Under the pieces are notes generated by a model that did no database searches, was not told the DNA's origin, and saw only the letters and a list, made by a program, of their open reading frames with translations. 64,000 nucleotides of DNA from Brassica napus (lineage: Eukaryota; Streptophyta; Magnoliopsida; Brassicales; Brassicaceae), in assembly GCF_020379485.1 (NCBI RefSeq), contig NC_063437.1, positions 5,156,806-5,220,805 on the forward strand, read 5' to 3'. This document shows, piece after piece, positions 21,736 through 32,772 of this stretch (position 1 is the first letter of the stretch; the number at the start of each line of letters is the position of its first letter). The position numbers were made by a program, and so were the translations under genes.

Positions 21736-22815
21736 GAACACTCGCGGCATGAAACAGAACTACGAGATGGCTTGATCCTCGAAAGGGGTACGTAGGCAGC
21801 TTGTCAAAAGACAAGTTCAGCTATCCCCCTCTCTAAAAAGGGGGGGGAGTGGGTGCGTATACTCGTATACTTCCACAATCGCCATTATTGTAATCGAGTT
21901 TTTAGAAACAAAAAAAATTTATTTACAATATACACTGTCTTTTTATCGAAAACGCTTACGCTTCAGTTTACGCTCGTCTGCGGCCTCATCCGGCCCAAAA
22001 ATCGTAAAGATTATCACCTTTCAAACACGCATAATCCTCGAAAATAACTGCGAGACGTCGCAAAAAGTTAAAATTCGAGGACAATGCTAAACAAATTGTC
22101 CGAACGCGACCACCAAAAACCTTACACCCCGTTCGTCGATTGGCCCCGACGAACACGCCAGCCGTCTTAAACAAACGCAATCCGATCACTCTTTTGATCT
22201 TTAAAAACGTCCAGCACAAGGACAAAAGCGCGCTACAACAAAAATCCGAAATTTTGGTTTAGCACTTCCAGTTGATTCTGAGAAGATGCTCGATTCGTAC
22301 CATACAAGTCATATAAGCCGAGAACATATCGCGGACTTTAAATCGGTGCGAGTCAGGAAGAAATCGCAACAGGAAAAACGATAGCCGGCTAGTCACCGCA
22401 CAAACCTTAACCGAAAGTAAACCTAGGTCTTGCCCTAAACCCAACGCTCTGGTCTCAAACATCTCAAGGCATGATATCTAAAAGATACGAGATCATAAAC
22501 CATGCCTCTCCGTTCGTATCTCAATGTTCTCAGAATCGTAAAGACAGATAAATTTTACGAAAATCACGAACGAACCAACAGATTGAACGTCTAATTAGAA
22601 CTATATACGAGACGACAACTCGTATTTACTTCAACCCTACTCAGGAAAAACTCGAAACGAAACATTTATCGTATAAATAAACCGCATAAAGCGGCAAGGG
22701 ATTCAAAGCCACCAACGGCCAGTCCCCGAAATACAAATACGGTCATCTTGACCTAAACGAAATCCAAATTCAGAGGGCCATATTCGGCCAAAAACAAGGA
22801 TAACTAATCCATCCC
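21736..22815 (+). other. non-coding stretch after gag-protease, with a short hairpin
   Basis: Where pol would be expected there is no open frame with retroviral domains. A short perfect hairpin, CTTGTC-AAAA-GACAAG, lies at 21800-21815 just after the stop, followed by a C- and G-run (21824-21850). The rest has no recognised feature. Confidence 0.6.
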
Positions 22816-24613
22816 TCATAATCCAAAGTCGAAGTCCCCGGACAACGAAGCACCAAACGCATCCGCAGGACGATCCACTTCCTCCCCACCGCCGTGAAAA
22901 TCGATCGGGACCTCCTCGGTATCAGGAGAAACCGGGATGGAATCCCAGAACCCTTGAATCCTCTCGTCGATCGGAGGGATAAGCGCCTCAGCGTGGGCAC
23001 GGTCACTCATCCCACTCTTCATCAAGCTCATTTCCTCTTCAAACACATAGTCGTCGGCTTGCGTCCTCCAAAGACTTCCGACCGAACCACGGCACTCGCG
23101 AAAGTCGCCCACCGAGGTAAAGGCATTCTTAAGATTCCCGTACTCAATCTGGAACTGAGATGCGCGAGTCTTCATCACCTCGACGATCTCTCTTTTTCCT
23201 TTCCTCTCCGATCTGCGAACAGCCCGCGCATGATCACGAGTAAGCTGTGCCTCCCGCTCCAGCATCTCGCCTTGCACACGGGCGAGATCCCGCTCCGCTT
23301 TCTCCGCCTTGAAACGGTAGACCATGGCTTCTCTATGACCCGCCTCGATGGCCGAGCCCAGCAAGCTCAGGCCCTGCAAAATCAATAGGCGTGTTACAAA
23401 TCCATACATAGGATAATCACTTAAAAATTCCCAAGAAAAAACTAACCCCATTGATGATGCGAGACCCTTCCGCAACGACTCTCGGCCTCGCCGATTCTTT
23501 CGTAGGAGGAGGAGCATCGAAACCCGATGGCAGCCCAGCAAAGAAATCATCGAAGTCCGGAATGGGGGCTTCGCTCGAACCGCTTCCGTCGCCGTAAGCA
23601 AGGTTCGGATCCCATCCTGGAAGCATAGAGTCATCCATCGAAAACTCTATGTCGCCGAGATCGACGTCTTTTCCCTTCCAAGAGCTCGACTCCGGCGCGG
23701 CTGTCGGAGCTTCAACGGGACTCTGGCCGTCGGGTTCGGAGTCACTTCCCGTATCCGCGTCCAAAGCTGGACCAGGTTGCACAAATTTCAGCGCCTTCCG
23801 AACCCTTCTCGGCGTGAAAGAAGTCCAGAAGAAGGGACCATTCCTGAGAAGATCCCTCACCGCGATAATATCCTCAGGGAACGGAGCAAGAGGATTGATG
23901 AAGGGACGATTGTTCGGCAACCTCCGGAACAGTGGAATGCAACTCTCTTCGACGGACGCAGCGTCCAAACGAACGAAGAAAAAGAACTTCTTCCACGAGT
24001 TGAAGTTCGAAATGAACTTCTTAACCACCGACATAAATTTCCGAGGGACAAACCTATGCTTATCCGTATCCTTGACAAGTTGAAGCCTCAAAAGCGCTTC
24101 ATAATGATCGACGGAAAGGGAAAGGCCATGCTCATAGCTTAGGATCAAGATCCCAATAAGGTGCTGAATGGCAAGGGGTGTCAACTGACTTATCGCGACT
24201 TCAAAACGGTCCAACACTCGGACGAGAATTTCGGGTATGGGGAACCAGAGGCGACAACGCACTATGAACACCTCATAACAAGTAAAGTAACCCTCCGGGG
24301 GGTTGTTAGCACATTCCCCGCGGCAGGGAACCCGGAACTCCACAACATCCGGGATGCGGTAGAACGACCGCATCGTCGCGAGAAACTCGTCAGTGGTCCT
24401 ACTTGCGTCCTTTCCCTCGACTCCACGATGGACCAGGACCGGGAATGGCTTCTCCTTGGGAGGGATCAACGAGCCGTAATGAGCAACCCACCATGCCTCG
24501 TTCTCAGCAGGATGCACCGAGTGAGGCACGAACTCCGTCTTCGGAACGACGAGCTCTTCGTAAGGACTCGCGGACGAAGACCCTTTTTTCGCAATCTTTT
24601 TCTTGCTCGACAT
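22816..24613 (-). CDS. antisense two-exon gene, putative gypsy-type transposon protein (Transposase_28-like)
   Basis: The start ATG at 24613 opens a basic Ser/Lys-rich segment ([17 protein letters not shown]). The core ([20 protein letters not shown], then [20 protein letters not shown], then [13 protein letters not shown]) is the plant domain Pfam calls 'putative gypsy type transposon' (PF04195). Exon 1 is 24613-23447. A GT-AG intron (23446-23374) joins in frame to exon 2 (23373-22816), which is a long Glu/Arg-rich coiled coil and acidic tail. The predicted product is about 574 aa. It runs opposite to gag and fills the space where pol is missing. Known antisense genes of Tat-lineage elements have no proven role. 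The splice sites are predicted, not shown. Confidence 0.82.
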
Positions 24614-24851
24614 CTTTACACTTCTCTTAAGAGAATAGAGGAAAAGGGTGGAGAGAAAGATAGAAAGTTTTTGAAAGGTCTTAGAGAAAAACAAGAAAGT
24701 GAAAAAATTATGGAACAAGTTACCTCTCTTCTTATAAGACATGAGGATTTACTATTCAAGCTCGGACTTTCGTATATTAATTCCATCCATCACGCCTAAC
24801 TTGCCAAACATGCCTAACCGCACGCTAGGATCCCCCCATGCATGATCCTAA

Positions 24852-24868
24852 CGGGCTGGGGGGCTAAC
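24852..24868 (+). promoter_or_regulatory. polypurine tract of the outer retrotransposon
   Basis: CGGGCTGGGGGGCTAAC immediately precedes the right LTR. It is the usual place and composition for a plus-strand primer, though interrupted by pyrimidines. Confidence 0.6.
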
Positions 24869-25950
24869 TGTTGGGGTCAAAAACAGTTACGATGGAATTA
24901 CCATCCGAAAATCCTCAGAGATCGTATTTCCGAAAGAGTTAGTAAAAGAAGGGATATAATTTTCGTAAAAATAACCTATACGAGGTTATTTCTACGAAGA
25001 AGTATTCTTTGGGATTCAAACCAAACGATCGTCCCGCTCGGTCGAGCTCAGCCAAGCTCGGTCGCTATGTAGCGACCAAGCGATCGTTCCGCTCGGTCGC
25101 TACGTAGCGACCGAGCTCGAGCCAAAGATCGGTCGCTGTATAGCGATTGAACCTTTCCGAACATCGATACGACACCAGTCCTTGCATTCTCGTCAAACCT
25201 TCGAATGCTATCTCCCGAAGACCGTAGCAAGCTCAGTCTATGTTTCCCGCTATTCTAATTCATCGATCAAACTTCGCGGATTAGAAACCGCGGAAAACTC
25301 GTAGTAAACGTGTCGAGTCGGAAGACGGCCCAAAGGGACCTAAAACACGACTCGAGGCCCATCCTACGATTTTTCCTAACCAAAAGCCCGTGAACCACAG
25401 CATGGTTCACGCTTGGCCCGCGAGGAAGGATAAATGTCAAGTTTCCGCGGATAAATACGGAAGTTTTGAAGATAATTGTGAAGATCGGGAAAAATGGAAT
25501 ATCTCCATTTTTATGCTATGACGGCTTAAGGGCAGAAGAGTAAAAGCGTAAACCGACCTTGGAGCTAGTATATAAGGAGTCCTAGGCGAGGAGCAGAAAA
25601 AGAACTTTTTCAGAGCAAACTTAGCACTTAGAGCGATTTAGGCAACTTTCCGTTTTTGTTATTTCGAGCTGCGACTCAATTAGGTTTAGCCGTCTTAGGG
25701 TTGCTAGAACTAGGAATCTCGCCGACAGCTCTCGAGCCCAGGCTTATACCTTGTTGTAACGCTCATACGCAGATTCGGAATAAGATCTACTTTGCTCTCT
25801 TTTCGATTTCTTATTTTTATCGTTGTTATTCTCGTGTTCTGATTGCTTGACGTGTGGTAATTAACAGATATCCGGGTCCTCTGGGAAACTAGGGTTTTCT
25901 TAGTTTCCTTATTTAAACGGAAATCGACAGTGCGAATTTCGGTTCCCACA
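24869..25950 (+). repeat. right LTR of the outer retrotransposon (1082 bp)
   Basis: Same ends as the left LTR. It retains two good palindromic units plus a degenerate one (25050-25147). TATATAA lies at 25569-25575. It is 528 bp shorter than its partner, which equals about 15 units of 35 bp. Confidence 0.92.
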
Positions 25951-26171
25951 TCTTCCCACCCCGTTTGATTTGATTGGTTTTAAATAGGCTAGTATGCTTC
26001 CTATCATCACCTCTGTTTGCTAGTATAGTACTTAGGATTTGATTATTGTTAAATGCTTGTAGTTTGCTTCCCATCTTCCTAACTGCTCAACTTTAATTGT
26101 ATAATAAATAAACATGGCTTACTTAAGCCTCTGTGTAATTATTAGAGTAACACAGAATAAAAACTAGAGAG

Positions 26172-27014
26172 ATGGATGGTTTCACAAACCTTCTGCATAG
26201 TCAAATACCTATAGACCTTGAGTCACCCGAACCTTATTGGTTCGGGTCTGAAGTTCCTGCTCAGTCTCCTAGCCAAGTCCCTGCTGAGTCTCCTAGCCAA
26301 GTCCCTGCTGAGTCTCCTAGCCAAGTTCCTGCTGAGAGGAGGAAATATTCTCCTAGAGAAGATAAGATCCTTATTGGTGCTTGGCTTAACACCAGTAAGG
26401 ATCCTATCATTGGCAACGAGCAGAGAGTTGGGGCTTTCTGGAAGCGTATTGTAGAGTACTACAACGCAAGCCCTCTGCTCGTTGGTCAAACACCGCGAGA
26501 GATTACTTCTTGCAAACAGAGGTGGAGTAGGATCAACGGGGAAGTATGCAGGTTTACTGGATGCTATGATGCAGCTTTGAGGGCGCAGAAAAGTGGGGAA
26601 AATGATGATGATCTGATGAAAGCTGCATTAAATATATACTTCACCAAGTATGGTTGCAAGTTCGCACTTGATCACTGCTGGAGGGAGCTGAGGCATGACC
26701 AGAAATGGGCCTCGATTTATGTGGCTAAGGAAGGTGGAAAGGAAAAGCGGAGGTCCGTCTTGGAGGTTGATACAGAAGAAGCGGACGTGGGAGATCCAGA
26801 GGAGAGACCAATCGGGGTAAAGGCTGCGAAAGGTGGCAGTAAGAAGAAGAAGAAGAGTGGTAGAGAAGAAGAGTTGTCCAAGCTTCAGAACGTGTTAGAA
26901 CTTAAGGAAAAACTTTCAAAAAACAAACTCCTTGATCGCTTGCTGGCGATGAAAGAGCCTTTATCTGATATCGAAACATCACTTAAACTGAAGCTAATGT
27001 CTGAAATGATATGA
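26172..27014 (+). CDS. Harbinger accessory Myb/SANT-like DNA-binding protein
   Basis: An intact 280-residue frame starts at the ATG at 26172. Residues about 30-58 hold three copies of an 8-residue repeat (SPSQVPAE), from a 24-bp tandem repeat. Residues about 58-135 (YSPREDKILIGAWLNTSKDP, then FWKRIVEYYN, then SCKQRWSRIN) form the trihelix/Myb-like domain of PIF-element ORF1 proteins. A Lys-rich stretch near 225 suits a nuclear signal, and the C-terminus is Leu/Lys-rich. In this family the protein works with the transposase in DNA binding and nuclear import. Plant databases often mislabel such proteins 'glutathione S-transferase T3-like'. It lies about 950 bp upstream of the transposase, same strand. 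Confidence 0.88.
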   Translation: MDGFTNLLHSQIPIDLESPEPYWFGSEVPAQSPSQVPAESPSQVPAESPSQVPAERRKYSPREDKILIGAWLNTSKDPIIGNEQRVGAFWKRIVEYYNASPLLVGQTPREITSCKQRWSRINGEVCRFTGCYDAALRAQKSGENDDDLMKAALNIYFTKYGCKFALDHCWRELRHDQKWASIYVAKEGGKEKRRSVLEVDTEEADVGDPEERPIGVKAAKGGSKKKKKSGREEELSKLQNVLELKEKLSKNKLLDRLLAMKEPLSDIETSLKLKLMSEMI

Positions 27015-27961
27015 TGTGAACTCTGTGTTGATTGAGGTTGCTTAGTAGTCCCTGTGTACTATGTTGTTTCATGTTGTTTTACAGCTAAGCTAACATGTTT
27101 TTAATATGTTGTTGCAGGTTAGGTGAAGTAGTCACGGGCGTCTAAGTGTTTTGGTCTTTAGCAAGATGAAGTAGTCACGGATACATTTGGAGTAGTGAGA
27201 GCATTTTGGATTGTAGCTCCAGCTCACAAGTGACGGGGTAGTTGTTTTCTACTATAAGTACGCGGCCATGTAAAAGCTCTCTATGTTTCTCATTGTACTA
27301 AACATCAGAAAGCTTTGTAATATTTGTGAACCAAGATCTCCTTCTACTCTTGTAATAGCTCTCAACTCAGGTTTACTCTTTAACTATGGTTCTTGTTGTT
27401 TAAGCTTGAATTTATTTTTCATGCACTTGTTTCTTGCTTACATCTTCTCTTCAAAAACAAAAAGCAAACGGGTTTATGTGCCATGTAGTTGAATGAATCA
27501 CCGAATTTGCTTACTTCCACGCAGTATGCTTTAACTTGTTTTTTATTGCTTTAACTTGTTTTTTATTACTTGAGTAGGTTTCAATCATTTGAAGTTGTTG
27601 AACTTAGAATAAGTGGAGCTTGTACATAGCTTATGGTAGATAAAGTGAAGCTGTCAAAGTAGTGTATATGTAAAAACCAATGGGAAAATCGTAGACAACG
27701 TCAATATGTGGAGCTTGTACATAGCTTGTGAACTTACCCGGCAAATATTTCTTCAAACGTAACGATTAGGAAGAAATCAAGAAATTAAAATAAAATAAGA
27801 AGCATCTTCTCTTTAATTATTGTCCAGCCAGTATGTTTTCATTAAAATTGTAAACTTGTAGTATGGTATGTAAAGTCAAAATAATTCATTAAATTACTTC
27901 TTAGTATACTTTTTGATCAACTGAAAATAATAATATTTTTTCACCGTAGGAATATCTACTA
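27015..27961 (+). other. spacer between the two Harbinger genes
   Basis: No gene is seen. It holds a tandem pair of GCTTTAACTTGTTTTTTATT near 27528-27570 and two copies of GTGGAGCTTGTACATAGCTT (about 27613, 27708). Confidence 0.5.
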
Positions 27962-29227
27962 ATGTCATCATCATCATCATCTGATGATGTCGACAAAAGA
28001 TTGGATGATATTATCGACGAAATCGTCGAAGATACATACAATGATATTGTGGAGCCCCAACCAAATAATCGACGGAGACGTGCTTATGTAGAACGATATC
28101 GTGAAGGAGGCCATAACCGTTTATGGAATGACTACTTCAGCGTAGACGCGACATACTCGGCACAGTTCAGACGGCGTTTTCGCATGAATAAGGATTTATT
28201 CATGCGTATTGTCTATGAACTCTCAGAGAACATTCCGTTCTTTCAACATAGACAAGATGCAACCGGGAGGTTTGGTCATACACCGCTTCAAAAATGTACT
28301 GCAGCAATTCGTCAGCTTGCTTATGGTTCTGCAGCTGATGCGGTTGACGAGTATCTTTGAATTGGTGAGAGCACTGCACTTTTGTGTTTACATAAGTTCA
28401 CTGATGGAATCATCCGGTTGTTTGGAGAAGAGTATCTACGAAGACCCACACCGGCGGATCTTCAAAGACTTCTCGATATTGGAGAGACACGTGGGTTTCC
28501 TGGGATGGTCGGGAGCATTGACTGTATGCATTGGGAGTGGAAAAATTGCCCAACCGCTTGGAAAGGACAATACACGCGTGGATCAGGAAAACCGACAATT
28601 GTATTAGAGGCTGTAGCTTCACAAGATCTTTGGAGATGGCACGCCTTTTTTGGTCCTCCAGGTACCTTAAACGATCTCAATGTTCTCGATCGGTCTCCTG
28701 TTTTTGATGACATTTTAGAAGGTCGTGCCCCCAGGGTAAAGTACGTGGTCAACGGGCATCGATATAAATTGGCGTACTACCTCACAGACGGGATATATCC
28801 AAAATGGTCAACATTTATCCAATCTATTACACTCCTCCAAACTCCTAAACAAGAATTATTTGCTAAAGTTCAAGAAGCAACCCGTAAAGATGTGGAGCGG
28901 GCTTTTGGAGTTCTACAAGCCCGGTTTGCGATTGTGAAAAACCCGGCTCTTTCAATGAACAAGGCAAAGATAGGGAAGATTATGAGAGCATGTATCATAC
29001 TACACAACATGATAGTCGAAAATGAACGAGATGGATACATTCGTTATGATATTTCAGAATTTGCAGAAGGAAACGTCACCAGAAGTTCAGAGGTCGAAAC
29101 CGAGAGGCCTACAAATCTGAATAATATGTTTTCCAATCGGAATGATCTTCGTGATAGGCAAATACATGAACGATTGAATAATGATTTAATCGAAAATATT
29201 TGGAACAAATTTGGTGAAAAAGATTAA
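27962..29227 (+). pseudogene. PIF/Harbinger DDE transposase (HARBI1/ALP1-like) with one premature stop
   Basis: A single frame of 422 codons from the ATG at 27962 is broken only by TGA at 28358-28360, right after SAADAVDEYL. The N-terminal part holds the helix-turn-helix region (RFRMNKDLFMRIVYELSE). The DDE_Tnp_4 core after the stop shows GSIDCMHWEWK (first Asp), GTLNDLNVLDRS (second Asp) and DVERAFGVLQARF (Glu). The stop removes the whole catalytic core. No intron with good sites removes the stop codon. A downstream product starting at an internal codon would keep the DDE residues but lack the DNA-binding part. Confidence 0.88.
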
Positions 29228-29485
29228 TAATTGGCTCTTTTAAGTTTTGTCATTGTATCTTTTTTTTAAAAAATTCTATGTACTGTAATATTTTTACTTC
29301 TAATAATTTAAAATAATTTTTCATTTTTTTTAAAAAAAAATTTTTCTCTAAAGACTCCTAATCGGATATCACCATTGCACCCACCTTCTTAACATAAATC
29401 CTTAACTATCTAAAAAAAAAAAAAAAAAATTAATAATAAAAAAATGGTAAGGACTCCCCTTGGGGGATGACCATTGCATATGCTC
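29228..29485 (+). other. 3' end of the Harbinger element
   Basis: AT-rich DNA with poly-T and poly-A runs. It ends in the right terminal inverted repeat at about 29471-29485. Confidence 0.7.
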
Positions 29486-29722
29486 TAAATCTAAAAATAT
29501 TTGTAAAAAAATGGTCCAATTTCCATATTTGAGACGATTGCACATAGGTCACGATTTGCTTCGAGTCGGCCTGCATGAAAAGGAAACAAATCTAAACAAA
29601 ATTTCTCTTTCTAAATTACTATATAAACAGAAAAGGAAAGAAATCTGAACAAGTTTTCACTTTCTAAATATCTATATAAATAGAAAAGGCAATAGAAACA
29701 AATTTTCTCTTTCTGGATTATC

Positions 29723-29734
29723 TATATATATAAA
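29723..29734 (+). promoter_or_regulatory. TATA box of the PUX15-like gene
   Basis: TATATATATAAA lies 47 bp before the predicted start codon. It is preceded by three similar CTATATAAA-type repeats (about 29615, 29672) that may be tandemly derived. Confidence 0.6.
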
Positions 29735-29780
29735 CACACCCAAACTCTACATCTTGTTAATATCTCTCACAACATCAACA

Positions 29781-31019
29781 ATGGGGATAACGTTTTCGAG
29801 GACAAACCGAGTGATAACAACAAGGTCGCAGCTTGACGAAGACATCAACAATCTCTTCCTCAACAACGAATCCCCTCAAACACTTTCCACGAATCTTATC
29901 GATCAACAACGTGATGATCAACTAATCTCTTCTTTCCTCGAAGTCGCTGTCGGTCAGACCGTCGAAACCGCAAAAAGGTTCTTGGAGACAACGAACTGGA
30001 ACATAGACGAATCCATCAATCTTTTTCTCCTCCGCAACACCTACGAACCTTCCGTTGAAGCTCATGCCGCGGAGCAAAGTAACGAGTCAACGACGTTCGA
30101 TGGTGGAGAATCAGATTCGACATTGGCTTCCATGTATCGTCCTCCTGTAGACTTGCTTTTCGAGGGTCGTACGTTTGAGGAAGCGAAGTCAACTTCTTGT
30201 ACGCAGAATCTATGGTTGCTAGTGAATCTCCAGTCCAGAACAGAGTTTGCTTCTCACGCGCTCAATCGTGATTTATGGTCCAACGATACCGTTTCGGAAG
30301 CTGTTATGTCCAGCTTCGTCTTGTGGCAGGTCTATGATAACACAATCGAAGGGAAGAAGATCTTGAACTTCTACAAGATCGACTCTGCTCCACCTGTGGT
30401 GCTTGTGATCGATCCCGTCACGGGTCAGAAGATGGGGATGTGGAGCGGCGTGGTTGATGCTCAGAGCTTTGTGGAGGATTTGTCGCGGTTTTTGGAGGCT
30501 GGTCCTCATGAGCATGTTGCTTCTCTGATAAGGGACAGATACCCTGAAACGGAGGATGATCAGACTTGTTCCGCAAGCAACAATAATGATCAAGTCCCGG
30601 TTCCTTCTTGGGGTGAAGAGTTTGAAAAGGAGGATGATTGGTCCTCAAGCAAGGGTCCTTCTTGGGGAGAAGAGTTTGAAAACGTGGTGGAGACGTGTTC
30701 TTCAAGCAACAATGATGATGGCATCTTTGAGTTACCGGATTTGACAGAAGAGCCCACAGTAGACTGTGATAAAAGCCTTGTGTGCAGTCTATGTGTTCGG
30801 TTTCCAGATGGGAGAAGAAAGCAGAGGAAGTTTCTCAAGACCGAACATATTCAGCTTCTCTGGTCTTTCTGTCATTCTCAGATGGTGGATTCCGAGAAGA
30901 AGACGTTTAAGTTGGTACAAGCGATTCCTGGTGCTTCAAAGACTCTTGATTATGGACTCTATGCGACTTTTGAGGAATCTGGACTCGCTAATTCGATGAT
31001 CTCGGTTCTTTATAACTAA
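29781..31019 (+). CDS. plant UBX-domain protein (PUX15-like)
   Basis: An intact intronless frame of 412 residues starts at the ATG at 29781. A UBA domain (about 45-84, DDQLISSFLEVAVG then NWNIDESINLFL) binds ubiquitin. A UAS thioredoxin-like domain follows (about 117-245, LFEGRTFEEAK to VEDLSRFLEAG). After an acidic linker with a duplicated SWGEEFE motif, a UBX domain (about 330-410) ends the protein. UBA-UAS-UBX proteins are CDC48/p97 adaptors that deliver ubiquitinated clients. The match to Arabidopsis At4g14250 (PUX15) is supported by the neighbouring CBS/DUF21 and PDS genes, which follow in the same order. Confidence 0.9.
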   Translation: MGITFSRTNRVITTRSQLDEDINNLFLNNESPQTLSTNLIDQQRDDQLISSFLEVAVGQTVETAKRFLETTNWNIDESINLFLLRNTYEPSVEAHAAEQSNESTTFDGGESDSTLASMYRPPVDLLFEGRTFEEAKSTSCTQNLWLLVNLQSRTEFASHALNRDLWSNDTVSEAVMSSFVLWQVYDNTIEGKKILNFYKIDSAPPVVLVIDPVTGQKMGMWSGVVDAQSFVEDLSRFLEAGPHEHVASLIRDRYPETEDDQTCSASNNNDQVPVPSWGEEFEKEDDWSSSKGPSWGEEFENVVETCSSSNNDDGIFELPDLTEEPTVDCDKSLVCSLCVRFPDGRRKQRKFLKTEHIQLLWSFCHSQMVDSEKKTFKLVQAIPGASKTLDYGLYATFEESGLANSMISVLYN

Positions 31020-32416
31020 GAAGACAAGAAAAGGATTGTGAGTTTTAGTTCGAGCGTGTTACTGTTCTTTTCTGCTTCTTAATTCCTTGTAATGAATCAG
31101 TAGTCACCGTTCTAGTAAAATTTCAGTTTCTTCTTTTTCTAAAGAGGTAAAACCAGATAAAATGTTCAACTTTACGATCTGTACAACATAGATCACCCTT
31201 CCAGATCACTTAACACGCTAATTTCTGGTTCTTGAAATCTCAACTGCACTGTAAATTTCCCCCTTATTGATTATGCTAGTTATCAATTGCTAATTTCTCT
31301 GTTCCAAAATTAAGACCGCAATATATACTTTTTCTAGACGCTAGACGATGAAGTATTGTACTGGTTTCAAGTTAATATAATGCATTTTGAACTATACGAG
31401 CCATTTTACAGCTTCAATGTATACACTGATATTTTGCACCAAAAAAAGTATATACATTGATGTTGTTGTTGTGTAAAAGCTAATAGGTTTTATGATATCC
31501 CAATCCATTATAGCTGTAATGGTCCGACACTAAGTAAAACATAATGTTTATATTTTTTTGGAACACAAGTAAAACACAATGTGTTTTTTTTTTACTATAG
31601 TAGGACAGAGAACATAAACTAGAGAGTAGAACACAACAATACAAGAGAATCTTTACAAATAATATACAGTTGATAAAAAAAATTAATGCACTTCTAAATT
31701 TTATCAAAACGATTGCTAAATAAGTTCAGGACATGGCTTATTTGACTCATAGATCTAGTCTTTTACATCTATATGTCATCCAAGAACCTTTCAAGAAACC
31801 AGTCCATCTATATGTAATCCAAGAACCTTCCAATAAACCAAGCACCTCACTACTCATACCAAACCCCAGGATCCTGCTACAGCATTCACATCATAATGTC
31901 GTGGACCATCTCGCACATATCATTTCATTGTACACAAATTGCTTCAGCTAATTTTCTATGGGCGATAAATTTAAAATTCATCATTAAGAGTGTCTACTTG
32001 CGGTTTTGGCTCCAACACCTGTAAAAGAAAGAACTTTGCTTGACCAAGAGAGAAAGCAAGATCAGATTTTGCCAATGAGAGGTTCACAATCCAGTTTTGC
32101 ATTCTTTTGATAGTAAAGTGGAAGCTCCAAGTAATAGCTAGGAATGCTGATCAACTGGTGACCTGATATAAGTCTTAGAAACCTATCCAACAACGTATAG
32201 TGTAAATATTTACACAGTAATCTTTCTAGTCTATAAAACAAAAATAAATTATATGCTACAAAAAGTTACTTTTACCCAATAAGATTATGTCACATGCGTT
32301 ATTATAAAATAGTTCAATGACAATCTACAAAAATAAAGATATAAAACAGTCAAACTTATATGTTAATGAACTAAAAATCGGGTAAGATCTCTGTCAAGAT
32401 ACAGAAAAATATATAG
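31020..32416. other. intergenic spacer
   Basis: This includes the probable 3' UTR of the UBX gene. A 37-bp tandem duplication (CATCTATATGTxATCCAAGA) lies at 31766-31840. Otherwise no gene or element is supported. Confidence 0.6.
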
Positions 32417-32421
32417 TAATA

Positions 32422-32728
32422 TGATATGCCCATATGTGTATATACGAGGAGGAGGAAGAGAAGGGAGGGAACTGATCAAGAGATAGAGCTGGTATCAGAG
32501 AAGGAGAGTGGCGGTTAGAGTTAGTTTGAAGAGATATTGTGACTGGGCCTTACTATATAAAGGGACCCAGTGTTAATAAAGATTTCTTAGTGAGGTTTTG
32601 GCTCAGGCCTGTGACTGTAGCTTGAGAGATTGTAAACTGATTTGTACTTGGCTTGATTCTCGTTATATAAGAGATCAAGAGAGGGAGGTTGGGCGGTTAT
32701 ACATCAAATATACATCCAGTTCCTATCA
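32422..32728 (+). repeat. left LTR of the chromovirus
   Basis: 307 bp with TG...CA ends. TATATAAA at 32554-32561 is the likely promoter. A TGGTATCAGAG string, like an initiator-Met primer site, lies inside the LTR at 32490-32500. Confidence 0.94.
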
Positions 32729-32750
32729 AATTGGTGCGTTGTGAGCGTTC
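32729..32750 (+). promoter_or_regulatory. primer-binding site region of the chromovirus
   Basis: AATTGGTGCGTTGTGAGC follows the LTR. TGGTGCG would pair with a tRNA CCA end, but this is not the usual initiator-Met site; the tRNA is not assigned. Confidence 0.5.
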
Positions 32751-32772
32751 TGGAGAAAACAATCGCGACGGG

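Larger units (their letters stand above)
12274..25950 (+). mobile_element. gag-protease-only Ty3/Gypsy (Tat/Retand-like) LTR retrotransposon with antisense gene
   Basis: LTRs at 12274-13883 and 24869-25950 both begin TGTTGGGGTC and end TTCGGTTCCCACA. The 5-bp TSD TCTTC occurs at 12269-12273 and 25951-25955. A primer-binding-like site follows the first LTR and a purine-rich tract precedes the second. The interior encodes gag plus retropepsin on the plus strand and a spliced Transposase_28-type gene on the minus strand. I find no reverse transcriptase, RNase H or integrase, so it must rely on a helper. It is itself interrupted by a second LTR element. Lineage assignment is inference from the antisense gene and gag type. 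Confidence 0.9.
10987..29485 (+). mobile_element. PIF/Harbinger transposon, enlarged by nested LTR elements
   Basis: The left end is GAGCACGTGCAACGG and the right end, read inward, is GAGCATATGCAATGG: 15 bases with three mismatches. TAA lies immediately outside both ends (10984-10986, 29486-29488), the TWA TSD of PIF/Harbinger. Between the ends are a coiled-coil/membrane protein gene, the Myb/SANT-like accessory protein and the DDE transposase, all on the plus strand. Without the 13.7-kb retrotransposon block the element would be about 4.8 kb. The transposase has one premature stop, so the copy is probably no longer autonomous. Confidence 0.9.

Noticed and set aside
24161..24799. 212-codon plus-strand frame
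   Set aside because: It is the shadow of the antisense Transposase_28-type gene, which has clear domain text and splice sites.
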